Source: Brevibacterium sp. UCMA 11754
GTDB lineage: Bacteria > Actinomycetota > Actinomycetes > Actinomycetales > Brevibacteriaceae
Assembly: GCF_021532275.1 (NCBI RefSeq)
Contig: NZ_JACBOT010000023.1
Span: 124,001 to 188,000, forward strand
Direction of reading: 5' to 3'
DNA: 64,000 nucleotides
The translations under genes were made by a program, and so were the position numbers. Under the pieces are notes generated by a model that searched no databases, was not told the origin of the DNA, and worked only from the letters and a program-made list of their open reading frames with translations. Shown here in pieces: positions 1 through 7,923 of the stretch. The first letter of the stretch is position 1. Every line of letters begins with the position of its first letter.

Positions 1-1217
1 ACCCGCTGCTCATCGCGGCACGCATCGAGGACCCGCAGCTGCCGACCGTCCTCCTCTACGGTCACGGCGACGTGCAGTTCGCCCACGACTCGCAATGGTC
101 TGACGGTCTCGACCCGTGGGTGCTCACCCGCGACGGCGACCGTCTCTACGGTCGAGGCAGCGCCGACAACAAGGGCCAGCACACCGTGAACTCCCTCGCC
201 CTGAAGACTGTCCTCGAATCACTCGACGCTCCCGGTGCAGCCGCTCTGGGCTACAACGTCAAGGTCCTCATGGAAACAGCCGAGGAGACCGGTTCGCTCG
301 GCCTCAAGGCATTCGCCGCCGCACACAGGGCCGAACTCGACGCCGATCTCTTCCTCGCCTCCGACGGTCCCCGGATCGCCGCCGAATACCCGACGCTGTT
401 CCTCGGTTCCCGTGGGGCGTTGGGGTTCAAGCTCGTCGTCCACGATCGCGACGGCGACCATCATTCGGGCAATTGGGGCGGGAAGCTGCGCAACTCCGCG
501 ACCGTCCTCGCCGCCGCCATCAACTCCCTCGTCGATGGAAACGGCGTCATCGGGATTCCCGCGCTGCGCCCCGAAGACCCGCCCACCTCGGTGCTCGATG
601 CCGTTGCGAAGCTGCCCGAGTTGGTCGAAGCCGGATCACCCGAAGTCGATTTCGATTGGGGAGAGCCAGGGCTCACCTCGGCGGAGAAGGTCTTCGCCTT
701 CAATGTCATCGAGGTCCTCGCCCTCGACGCCGGGAATCCTGCCCAGGTGGTCAACGCGATCCCAGGAAGGGCCGAAGCGCACATGCAGCTGCGATACGTC
801 GTCGGCACCGACGTCGACGACTTCGAGGGCAAGGTGCGGGCCCATCTGGAAGGCGAAGGGATCCACGGAGTCGATGTCGTCTTCGAGCACTGCATGCCGG
901 CGACTCGACTCGACCCGAACGCCCGCGTCGTCGCGGCCGCCGCTGAGTCGATCAGGACGACGACCGGGCTCGATGCCGCGATCGAACCGAACCTGGGCGG
1001 CACCATCCCCAACGACGTATTCGCCGAGGTGCTGGGCCTGCCGACCGTGTGGGTGCCGCATTCCTATCCCGGATGCAATCAGCACGCCCCCGACGAACAT
1101 GCCCTGACCTCGATCCTTCAGCAGGGTGCCGAGATCATGGCCGGAATGTTCTGGGACATGGGGCAGAACCCCGACGACTGGTTCACCTCGAAAGCGGCGA
1201 CTCCGGATGCGTATTGA
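1..1217 (+). CDS. M20-family metallopeptidase (dipeptidase/carboxypeptidase type), 5'-truncated by window edge
   Basis: The frame is open from base 3 to the TGA at 1215-1217, so the N-terminus lies outside the window. The M20 two-metal site is readable: HGD at 63-71, the bridging Asp in GRGSADNKG (Asp codon at 165), the Glu-Glu pair in METAEETGS (282-287) and a C-terminal His in NQHAPDEH. The HSGNWGG stretch matches the dimerisation/lid region of the family. These zinc enzymes are cytosolic and hydrolyse dipeptides or N-acyl amino acids; the exact substrate cannot be read here. The gene ends 558 bases before the convergent DUF1275 gene. Confidence 0.9.
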   Translation, partial: PLLIAARIEDPQLPTVLLYGHGDVQFAHDSQWSDGLDPWVLTRDGDRLYGRGSADNKGQHTVNSLALKTVLESLDAPGAAALGYNVKVLMETAEETGSLGLKAFAAAHRAELDADLFLASDGPRIAAEYPTLFLGSRGALGFKLVVHDRDGDHHSGNWGGKLRNSATVLAAAINSLVDGNGVIGIPALRPEDPPTSVLDAVAKLPELVEAGSPEVDFDWGEPGLTSAEKVFAFNVIEVLALDAGNPAQVVNAIPGRAEAHMQLRYVVGTDVDDFEGKVRAHLEGEGIHGVDVVFEHCMPATRLDPNARVVAAAAESIRTTTGLDAAIEPNLGGTIPNDVFAEVLGLPTVWVPHSYPGCNQHAPDEHALTSILQQGAEIMAGMFWDMGQNPDDWFTSKAATPDAY

Positions 1218-1252
1218 GACCACATCGGGCACAGGAGCCGGAAGCCGGCACT

Positions 1253-1387
1253 GACTCTCACCATCTGGCTGATGTTCCTGGGCACCTTGATGATCGTGAT
1301 CATGCCCCGGCTCATGCCATCGGCCTGGCCACTCCGCTCAGTGTGGCTGCGATCCTCGTGGTGTGGAAGAAGCTCGGCGTGCGCTGA
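1253..1387 (+). pseudogene. possible frameshifted C-terminal remnant of a membrane transporter
   Basis: Two hydrophobic peptides in different forward frames abut near base 1320, and the second ends in a TGA at 1385-1387 after the typical basic tail KKLGVR. No start codon or ribosome site precedes them. The pattern suggests the last two membrane segments of a decayed transporter, but I cannot name the family and chance hydrophobicity is possible. Confidence 0.25.
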
Positions 1388-1402
1388 TCCCACGCACGCC
1401 GT

Positions 1403-1444
1403 GAGACGCATGCTGGGAGACGTATGCTGCGAGACGCAGCTCGT
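1403..1444. repeat. three 14-base direct repeats
   Basis: Units gagacgcatgctgg (1403-1416), gagacgtatgctgc (1417-1430) and a diverged gagacgcagctcgt (1431-1444) lie head to tail just before the hairpin at 1450-1507. No coding function is apparent. Confidence 0.6.
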
Positions 1445-1449
1445 CGAAA

Positions 1450-1507
1450 AACGGGGCGCGCGTCGAGACCCTAATGCGCATTTGCGTGTCTCGACGTGAA
1501 CCCCGTT
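1450..1507. terminator. large hairpin downstream of the M20 peptidase
   Basis: Arms AACGGGG (1450-1456) plus CGTCGAGAC (1461-1469) pair with GTCTCGACG (1488-1496) plus CCCCGTT (1501-1507), with a 4 by 4 internal loop. The apical loop contains its own palindrome AATGCGCATT (1473-1482). It could end M20 transcription, although it sits 230 bases past the stop codon and has no U-tract. Confidence 0.45.
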
Positions 1508-1675
1508 ATTCGATTCGCGGACGTCCTCTGACTGCGGCCATCTTGGCCTCTCTTCTACATCTTCGCGTTCATGGCTACCGCCTCGGTCCCCTTCGCAGGG
1601 CAGCTCTGGGAGGCAACGGGCGCAGGCACCACACGCCAGCGTCGGGCGCGGGAACGGGAATGGGCCACAAACCCC

Positions 1676-1771
1676 AGTCGACCAGAGTTCTCAGTCGCCC
1701 AGAGTTCTCAGTCGCCCTGAGTTCCCAGTCGACCAGAGTTCTCAGTCGACCAGAGTTCTCAGTCGACCTGA
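1676..1771. repeat. 17-base tandem repeat, 5.6 copies
   Basis: Units of AGTCGACCAGAGTTCTC start at 1676, 1693, 1710, 1727 and 1744, with a partial copy to 1771. Units 2 and 3 carry small changes (CGCCC for CGACC; unit 3 also CCTGAGTTCCC). There are no spacers, so this is a minisatellite-like array and not CRISPR. It abuts the 3' end of the minus-strand DUF1275 gene, whose stop codon lies in the palindrome CCTGA-TTGA-TCAGG (1767-1780). Confidence 0.9.
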
Positions 1772-1775
1772 TTGA

Positions 1776-2471
1776 TCAGGCGTGCACGGACTCCTCGGCA
1801 GCCGCGGCGAGGGCGCGCTTCTTCGAGCCACGGTGACCGATGACGGTTACGACGGCGATCGCCGCAGCGACGAAGGCGATGCCGATCCACTGATTGATCA
1901 TCAGTGTCGCGGCACCGGCGATCGCGCCGATGAGGATGAGAAGGACGGCCAGAGCTCGGCGGATCCAGCGGACGCTGTCGCCACCGGCCAGCCGCGAATC
2001 AGATGCCAGACCGACGATCGTCGAGGTGACGACGACGGTGGTGACGTCGGCGATCTTCATCCTCCGTGCCGCAGCGGCCTGTGCGCCCATCAGGGCCGAG
2101 AGTGCCGAGGTGAAGATGGTTCCGGCCAGCCCCACCTCAGGGTTGGGCATGAGTGCGACATAGACGGCCAGGCCCGCGCAGCCGACGGCCACTCCGGCGT
2201 AGATGATCGTGGTGCGCACGTGCCAGTCCTCGCCGATTCGGCCGAGGATGCGCCCGCCCAGGGCCGCTCCCACCATGAAGAACGCGAGGGCCAAGGCAGG
2301 GCGCAGGACCGGAGTGTCCTCAGCTCCGGCCAGGCCCATGCCCAGGATGACGACATTGCCCGTCATGTTTCCGGTGAAGACCTTATCGAAGCCCAGGTAG
2401 CCGATCGCATCGACCATTCCGGTTGAGAATGTCAGTACGAGCAGCATGGCCAAGTCGAGCCGACGTGTCAT
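1776..2471 (-). CDS. YoaK/DUF1275-family integral membrane protein
   Basis: Product of about 231 residues, almost entirely hydrophobic with about six membrane segments. The N-terminal pattern VDAIGYLGFDKVFTGNMTGN is the signature region of the DUF1275 (YoaK) family. The family has no settled biochemical role; some members are linked to stress or small-molecule transport. I chose the ATG at 2471 because AAAGGGA lies 5 bases upstream on the minus strand; a longer reading from 2510 lacks such a site. It is divergent from the peptide-transport operon and convergent with the repeat-rich gap. Confidence 0.8.
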   Translation of the reverse strand: MTRRLDLAMLLVLTFSTGMVDAIGYLGFDKVFTGNMTGNVVILGMGLAGAEDTPVLRPALALAFFMVGAALGGRILGRIGEDWHVRTTIIYAGVAVGCAGLAVYVALMPNPEVGLAGTIFTSALSALMGAQAAAARRMKIADVTTVVVTSTIVGLASDSRLAGGDSVRWIRRALAVLLILIGAIAGAATLMINQWIGIAFVAAAIAVVTVIGHRGSKKRALAAAAEESVHA

Positions 2472-2536
2472 TGCGTCCCTTTCGCAGAGCCTGCAGGCGA
2501 GCTCCCTCAATCCCAGAATTCGGGAACTTCACAGTA

Positions 2537-2548
2537 TTTGTATACAAA
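2537..2548. promoter_or_regulatory. palindrome TTTGTATACAAA, candidate GntR (FCD) operator
   Basis: A perfect 12-base palindrome lies about 100 bases before the lipoprotein gene at 2639. The core TTGTATACAA is typical of operators bound by FadR/FCD-type GntR regulators, and such a regulator is the last gene of this operon (9595). A second imperfect copy sits at 2568-2577. Confidence 0.6.
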
Positions 2549-2567
2549 ACGTTAATCAACCATTAGA

Positions 2568-2577
2568 TTGTATGCAA
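2568..2577. promoter_or_regulatory. second operator-like copy TTGTATGCAA
   Basis: This sequence matches TTGTATACAA at nine of ten positions, and its centre is about 30 bases from that of the first palindrome, roughly three DNA turns. The pair therefore lies on the same helix face between the divergent genes at 2471 and 2639. Confidence 0.5.
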
Positions 2578-2638
2578 ATAAGAGGGTCGGGCGGCTATCC
2601 GGCCAGCCTCTGAGATGGATACCCACACAGGAGTGCGC

Positions 2639-4252
2639 GTGAAGAAACGGATAATGGCGGTGCTTGCCAGCGTCGTCCTGCTGGCCGGGTGCACGCCGGT
2701 CCAACCGCTCGGCGAACCACCCGAGCGACCCGACGTGAAGTCGGTCGATGCCGACGCCGGAGCCTTCGAAGAAGGCGGAGATCTCGTCATGGCGCTGTCC
2801 TCCGAACCGGATCGCCTCGACCCGACGACATCCTCCTCTCTCTACACCCGATATGTCATGCAGACGATGTGCCAGAAGCTCTACGACATCGATGCGAACG
2901 GTGAGATCACACCGATGCTCGCAACCTCGCTGCCGGATGTCTCCGAAGACGGAAAGACCGTGCGCATCCCGGTCAAGAACGGTGTGCGATTCGCCGACGG
3001 CACCGACTTCGACGCCGAGGCGGTCAAGACGACCATCGAACGCGGGCTCAACCTCGAAGAGTCGTCCCGCTCTGCAGAACTCGGCCCGATCAGTGATGTG
3101 ACCGCCATTGACGATCACACCCTCGAGGTCACCTTCGACGAGCCCTTCGCGCCATTCACCGCGGCCCTGGCCGATCGTGCCGGGATGATCATGTCGCCGG
3201 CGGCCCTGGACGAGGCGGGTGAGGACTTCGGCGACCACCCGGTGTGCGTAGGGCCGTTCAAGTTTGAGAAGCGCATTGCGCAGACGTCGATCAAGGTCGT
3301 CAAGGACCCCAACTACTACGACGCCGACAAGGTTCACCTCGACTCGATCACCTATCAGATCATGTCGGATGCAAACATTCGTGCCGCGAACATCCGCTCC
3401 GGCGATGTGCAGGTCGCGGACACGATCTCCCCGCAGGACGTCGACGCTCTCAAAGAGGAATCCGGAATCGGACTCCTGCAGTCGAACTCTCTGGGATATC
3501 AAGGACTGACCGTGAACATGGGCTTCGGCGACAATCCGGAGAACTTCGAAACGCCGCTGGGCCAGGACCCGAAGGTGCGCAAGGCACTGTCGATGGCCTT
3601 CGATCGCAAGGCGTTGGTCAACACCGTATTCAACGGGTGGTTCTCACCGGCCTGCTCTGGCATCTCTCCGGACAGTCCCTTCGCAACCAAGGCGAGCAAC
3701 GAGTGCGTCGACTACGATCCAGCTGGCGCGAAGAAGCTTCTCGAGGATGCCGGAGTCGAACTTCCGCTCAAGGTGAACATGAAGGTTTCGAACACTCAGG
3801 ACACACTTCGCTTCGCTCAGGCCGTCCAGGCCGCCACCAAGGAAGCAGGCTTCGACATCAAGGTCCAGCCGATGGAATACACGGCCCTGCTCGATGCCCA
3901 GGACCGCGGCGACTACGAGCTCCTCCAACTGGGCTGGTCCGGACGCGTCGATCCGCACGGAAACCTCTACACCTTCCACTACCCAGGCGCCGGCAACAAC
4001 GTCACAGGAGTCGACGACGACAAACTCAGCAATCTGCTCACCCGAGCCAGTGAAGCCACAGATATGGATGAGCGCAAGAAGCTCTACGGCGAAGCCTCAC
4101 AGCGGACCGGCGAACTCAACTCGATCATCTATCTCTACCGACAGAAGAACCTCACGGCCCACACCGATGATGTGTCAGGCATCGATGTGTTCTCCGACGG
4201 CGTCGTCCATCTCTCCGAAGCCGGATTTCTGAAGAAGGACGCTCAGCGATGA
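2639..4252 (+). CDS. peptide ABC transporter substrate-binding lipoprotein (SBP family 5)
   Basis: An extracytoplasmic binding protein of about 537 residues. A basic n-region (KKR) and hydrophobic stretch lead to the lipobox LLAGC with the lipidated Cys at residue 18. The rest has the DppA/OppA pattern, including DLVMALSSEPDRLDPTTSS near the mature start. I chose GTG at 2639, with AGGAG five bases upstream, over the in-frame ATG at 2615, which would add eight residues before the signal. Its stop overlaps the first permease start (ATGA at 4249). Likely substrates are short peptides, perhaps gamma-glutamyl peptides given the downstream transferase. Confidence 0.9.
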   Translation: MKKRIMAVLASVVLLAGCTPVQPLGEPPERPDVKSVDADAGAFEEGGDLVMALSSEPDRLDPTTSSSLYTRYVMQTMCQKLYDIDANGEITPMLATSLPDVSEDGKTVRIPVKNGVRFADGTDFDAEAVKTTIERGLNLEESSRSAELGPISDVTAIDDHTLEVTFDEPFAPFTAALADRAGMIMSPAALDEAGEDFGDHPVCVGPFKFEKRIAQTSIKVVKDPNYYDADKVHLDSITYQIMSDANIRAANIRSGDVQVADTISPQDVDALKEESGIGLLQSNSLGYQGLTVNMGFGDNPENFETPLGQDPKVRKALSMAFDRKALVNTVFNGWFSPACSGISPDSPFATKASNECVDYDPAGAKKLLEDAGVELPLKVNMKVSNTQDTLRFAQAVQAATKEAGFDIKVQPMEYTALLDAQDRGDYELLQLGWSGRVDPHGNLYTFHYPGAGNNVTGVDDDKLSNLLTRASEATDMDERKKLYGEASQRTGELNSIIYLYRQKNLTAHTDDVSGIDVFSDGVVHLSEAGFLKKDAQR

Positions 4253-5205
4253 CTCGATTCGTGCTCACCAAGATCTTCCACGCCATCATCACCTTCGTGC
4301 TCTCAGGCATCGTCATCTTCTTCGGTGTGCGCATGCTTCCCGGCGACCCGGCTCTGGCCATGGCCGGTGAAGAGGCGACCCCTGAACGACTCGACTCGAT
4401 CCGCGCCGACCTCGGGCTCGACCAGCCTCTGCTCGTCCAGTTCGTCAAGTTCTTGGGCGATATCGTCACCGGCGACCTCGGCGAATCCACGCGGACAGGC
4501 TTGGCCGTTACCGAGATGATTGCGACCACCTTGCCAGTGACCCTGTGGCTGTCGCTGTATGCGATCGTGGTCGCCGTCATCGTGGGCATCACCCTGGGCA
4601 TGGTCGCAGAACGCTTCCGCGGAAAGTGGCCGGAGCTGGGCAGCAACTTCCTCGCTCTCCTCGGCCTTTCGGTTCCGAACTTCTGGCTCGGACTCCTCGC
4701 GATCTTGGTGCTGGCCGTCACTCTCGGTTGGTTCCCTGCCTCGGGGTACGTCGACGTCCTCTCGGACCCGGTCCGCGGCATCTACTACCTCACCCTGCCG
4801 GCCGTGATCCTGGGCACCAGCCTGGCCGCGGTCATCACCAGGCAGACCAGGGCCTCGATGATCGAGAGCATGGGCACTGACTATGTGCGCATGGCTCGAG
4901 CCAAGGGACTGTCCAGGCCACGGGTCCTCTTTCGATACGGACTGCGAAACTCGCTCATCGTCTTAGTCACGATCATCGGTCTGCAGCTGGGTGGCCTGAT
5001 CTCGGGTGCAGTGGTCACGGAGAGGATCTTCGCCCTGCCCGGAATCGGCAAACTCACCCTCGATGCGGTCTTCTCCCGCGACTATCCGGTCATCCAAGCG
5101 GTTGTCCTCGTGATCACGGCCTCCTACATTCTCATCAACTTGGCCGTCGACATCCTCTATTCGGTCATCAACCCACAGATCCGAGTCAGCGAGGACGCCT
5201 CATGA
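4249..5205 (+). CDS. peptide ABC transporter permease, DppB type
   Basis: 318 residues with about six membrane segments. It has the DppB N-terminal pattern, RMLPGDPALAMAG followed by LGLDQPLLVQF, and the coupling-loop sequence DYVRMARAKGLSRPRVLFRY (EAA-like loop). It forms the membrane pore with the next gene, and the two coding regions overlap by four bases (ATGA), as do the genes on the other side. It would work with the lipoprotein at 2639 and the double ATPase at 7920. Confidence 0.93.
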   Translation: MTRFVLTKIFHAIITFVLSGIVIFFGVRMLPGDPALAMAGEEATPERLDSIRADLGLDQPLLVQFVKFLGDIVTGDLGESTRTGLAVTEMIATTLPVTLWLSLYAIVVAVIVGITLGMVAERFRGKWPELGSNFLALLGLSVPNFWLGLLAILVLAVTLGWFPASGYVDVLSDPVRGIYYLTLPAVILGTSLAAVITRQTRASMIESMGTDYVRMARAKGLSRPRVLFRYGLRNSLIVLVTIIGLQLGGLISGAVVTERIFALPGIGKLTLDAVFSRDYPVIQAVVLVITASYILINLAVDILYSVINPQIRVSEDAS

Positions 5206-6116
5206 CCACCCCAATCGTCACGAACACCGACAAGAACACGCAGGGACTCGATCCCGAATTCCACGCCTCGAACAACCGGGCCTGGTGGCTGCTGCGCTCC
5301 ATCCTGTCCAACCCGATGGGGCTCATCGGATCCGTCATGGTCGCCATCGTGGTGCTCGTCGGACTCTTCGCACCGCTCATCGCCCCCTATGGATTCGCCC
5401 AGACGAACTTCCAAGCTCCATTTCAAGTGCCGGGCACGATCGGCTTCGTCCTCGGCACCGACGACCTCGGCAGAGACGTTCTCTCCAGGCTCGCATTCGG
5501 TGTTCGCGCCTCGCTCCAGGTGGGGCTCCTGGCAGTCGCGCTGGCCGTCATCGTCGGCACACCTCTGGGCCTCTTGGCCGGATACTTCCGGGGCCTCGAC
5601 GCGGTCATCTCCCGACTGACAGATGTCACCCTGGCCTTTCCGTTCCTCATCATCGCCGTCGGGTTGGCAGCCATTTCCGGGCCCAGCCTGGCCAATGCCG
5701 CGATCGCATTGGGCATCTCCCAGGTGCCCACGATGACCCGCGTCGTCAGAGGTGAGACGATGCGGCTGAAATCGGCCGATTTCGTCAAAGCCGCGATCGC
5801 CACTGACGCGTCGAAGACACGTATTCTGGGCATGCATATCCTGCCGAACATCGCTTCGGCCATCATCGTGCAGGCCACCGTCATCATTCCCACCGCAGTG
5901 ATCGGAGAATCGATCCTCTCCTTCCTCGGCCTGGGTATCCAGCCGCCCTCACCCAGCCTGGGCATCATGCTCTCCGACGCGCAGCAGTACATCTTCCGTG
6001 CACCGTCGACCGCGCTGTTCCCCGGGCTGGCGATCCTGCTCATCTGCTTGGCCTTCAACCTCTTCGGGGACGCCCTGCGCGACGCCCTCGACCCCAATTC
6101 GAAGAAGGGACACTGA
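5202..6116 (+). CDS. peptide ABC transporter permease, DppC type
   Basis: 304 residues. It starts with the cytosolic N-terminal segment typical of DppC (NRAWWLLRSILSNPMG), then shows GTDDLGRDVLSRLAFGVRAS, the most conserved DppC sequence, and a C-terminal LSFLGLGIQPPSPSLGIML. It has about six membrane segments. It overlaps the upstream DppB-type gene by four bases and is followed one base after its stop by the gamma-glutamyltransferase start. Confidence 0.93.
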   Translation: MTTPIVTNTDKNTQGLDPEFHASNNRAWWLLRSILSNPMGLIGSVMVAIVVLVGLFAPLIAPYGFAQTNFQAPFQVPGTIGFVLGTDDLGRDVLSRLAFGVRASLQVGLLAVALAVIVGTPLGLLAGYFRGLDAVISRLTDVTLAFPFLIIAVGLAAISGPSLANAAIALGISQVPTMTRVVRGETMRLKSADFVKAAIATDASKTRILGMHILPNIASAIIVQATVIIPTAVIGESILSFLGLGIQPPSPSLGIMLSDAQQYIFRAPSTALFPGLAILLICLAFNLFGDALRDALDPNSKKGH

Positions 6117-6117
6117 T

Positions 6118-7923
6118 ATGTCATTCACCCCACCCGCAGCTTTCACCACTCGGCCCACCCTGGAGGGCCATTTCGGTATGGCCGCCTCCACCCACTGGCT
6201 GGCCACTGCTGCTTCACAGGCTGTGCTCGAACGGGGCGGCAACGCCTTCGATGCGGCCGTGGCCGGAGCCTTTCTCCTCCACGTGGTCGAACCCCATCTC
6301 AACGGTCCCGGTGGTGACATGACAGGGGTCTTCGCCACCGCCGAGGACCCGGCGAACCCGCAGATCATGATGGGGCAGGGGCCGGCGCCGGCAGCTGCAA
6401 CCATCGGGCACTACCGCAATGAGGGACTCGACATGGTCCCCGGCGCCGGGGCACTCGCCTCTGCTGTGCCCGGAGCCGTCGACTCCTGGCTCAATCTGCT
6501 CGAGCACCACGGCTCTTGGGAGCTCGCCGACGTCCTCGATTTCGCCATCGACTACGCCGAGCACGGGCACCCCGTCCTCGGTCGAGTCGTGGGCACCATC
6601 GAACGCGTTCAGGAGCTCTTCACCGAACATTGGCCCACGTCTGCAGCCCAGTGGATGCCAGAGGGTCAGATCCCGAAAATCGGTGATCTCATCTATAACC
6701 GCCCCTATGCCGAGGTCCTGAGGAAGCTCATCGCTGCAGGTGACGGTGTGGAAGGGCGCGCTGCCAGAGTGGCTGCGGCACGTGAGGAATGGAAGTCCGG
6801 CTTCGTCGCCGAGGCGGTCGAGAAGTTCATCTCCACCCCGCACCGGCACTCGACTGGAGGTGACCACGCCGGAGTGATGACGGCCGCCGACTTCGCCGGA
6901 TTCGACGCACATTTCGAGACACCTGTGTCCGTCGATTTCCGCGGCTACTCGATTGCGAAGATCGGAGCCTGGGGGCAGGGCCCGGTGCTGCTCCAGACAC
7001 TGAAGATCCTCGAGGGCTTCGACGACGACCGGCTCGATCCCTCGACCGAGCTCGGTGCGCATACGATCCTCGAGGCACTCAAACTCGCGATGGCCGACCG
7101 CGACACCTACTACGGGGATGCCGATGTCGACCTCGACTGGCTGCTCAGTGAAGAGTACGCCGCAAGCCGCCGGGACCTCATCGCAGATGATGCCTCACTC
7201 GAATTCCGAGCCGGCACCGACAGGACAGGTTCTGTCTCGGCCTTCACGCCGCCGCTCGTGCTCGAGGGCGCGGACAAGGAAGCCATGGCCAAGGCGGGCA
7301 TCGGCGAGCCGACTGTGCAGAAGAACGGCGTCAACAACGGCGATACCTGCCACATCGACGTCGTCGACCGTTGGGGCAACATCATCTCAGCCACACCCTC
7401 CGGTGGATGGCTGCAGTCTTCGCCGGTCGTCCCCGAGCTCGGATTCTGCCTGGGAACTCGGCTGCAGATGATGTGGCTTGACGAAACAGCTCCCTCGGCG
7501 CTGACCCCCGGGAAACGCCCGCGCACCACGCTGACTCCGACTCTGATCTCCAAAGACGGCCAGCCGATCATCGCGCTCGGCTCACCCGGCGGTGACCAGC
7601 AGGAACAGTGGCAGCTGCTGATGATTCTGCGCATGCTCATCGGCGGCTACGCACCCCAGCAGGCGATCGATGCTCCCGCACTGCACACAACCTCGTTGGC
7701 GGGATCGTTCTGGCCGCGCACCTGGGTTCCCGGCGGAGCTGTGGTCGAGGACCGCCTCGGCGAGGAAGTCATCAACGGGCTGATCGCACGCGGCCACGTC
7801 GTGACCAGGGCCGGCGACTGGGAACTGGGCAGGCTATCCTGCGTGACCCGGGACCCTGCAACCGGTCGCGTCACCGCAGGGGCGAACCCGCGCGGTGCCC
7901 AGGGATACGCGGCAGGCAGATGA
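6118..7923 (+). CDS. gamma-glutamyltransferase family protein (Ntn hydrolase)
   Basis: 601 residues, close to the usual length. These enzymes are made as one chain and cut themselves before a Thr that becomes the nucleophile of the small subunit. That Thr is readable as Thr410 in GDTCHIDVVD, followed by GNIISATPSGGW. The early motif AVLERGGNAFDAAVAGAF is also diagnostic. The ATG at 6118 follows GAAGGGA. No clear signal peptide is present, suggesting a cytosolic enzyme acting on imported gamma-glutamyl compounds, parallel to the pairing of glutathione importers with Ntn hydrolases elsewhere. The final bases overlap the next start. Confidence 0.9.
   Translation: MSFTPPAAFTTRPTLEGHFGMAASTHWLATAASQAVLERGGNAFDAAVAGAFLLHVVEPHLNGPGGDMTGVFATAEDPANPQIMMGQGPAPAAATIGHYRNEGLDMVPGAGALASAVPGAVDSWLNLLEHHGSWELADVLDFAIDYAEHGHPVLGRVVGTIERVQELFTEHWPTSAAQWMPEGQIPKIGDLIYNRPYAEVLRKLIAAGDGVEGRAARVAAAREEWKSGFVAEAVEKFISTPHRHSTGGDHAGVMTAADFAGFDAHFETPVSVDFRGYSIAKIGAWGQGPVLLQTLKILEGFDDDRLDPSTELGAHTILEALKLAMADRDTYYGDADVDLDWLLSEEYAASRRDLIADDASLEFRAGTDRTGSVSAFTPPLVLEGADKEAMAKAGIGEPTVQKNGVNNGDTCHIDVVDRWGNIISATPSGGWLQSSPVVPELGFCLGTRLQMMWLDETAPSALTPGKRPRTTLTPTLISKDGQPIIALGSPGGDQQEQWQLLMILRMLIGGYAPQQAIDAPALHTTSLAGSFWPRTWVPGGAVVEDRLGEEVINGLIARGHVVTRAGDWELGRLSCVTRDPATGRVTAGANPRGAQGYAAGR

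Larger units (their letters stand above)
1218..1775. other. 558-base gap without an intact gene; repeats and possible coding debris
   Basis: No complete gene is visible. Bases about 1253-1387 read as hydrophobic peptide in two frames (TIWLMFLGTLMIVIMP in one, GLATPLSVAAILVVWKKLGV then TGA at 1387 in another), as if the end of a membrane transporter had been frameshifted. Bases about 1540-1719 give another short hydrophobic stretch (WPLFYIFAFMATASVPFAGQ) ending inside a tandem repeat. The gap also holds three 14-base repeats, a hairpin and a 17-base tandem array, listed separately. It separates two convergent genes. Confidence 0.5.

Noticed and set aside
1676..1771. Tandem repeats considered as a CRISPR array
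   Set aside because: Units follow each other directly without spacers and no cas genes are present.
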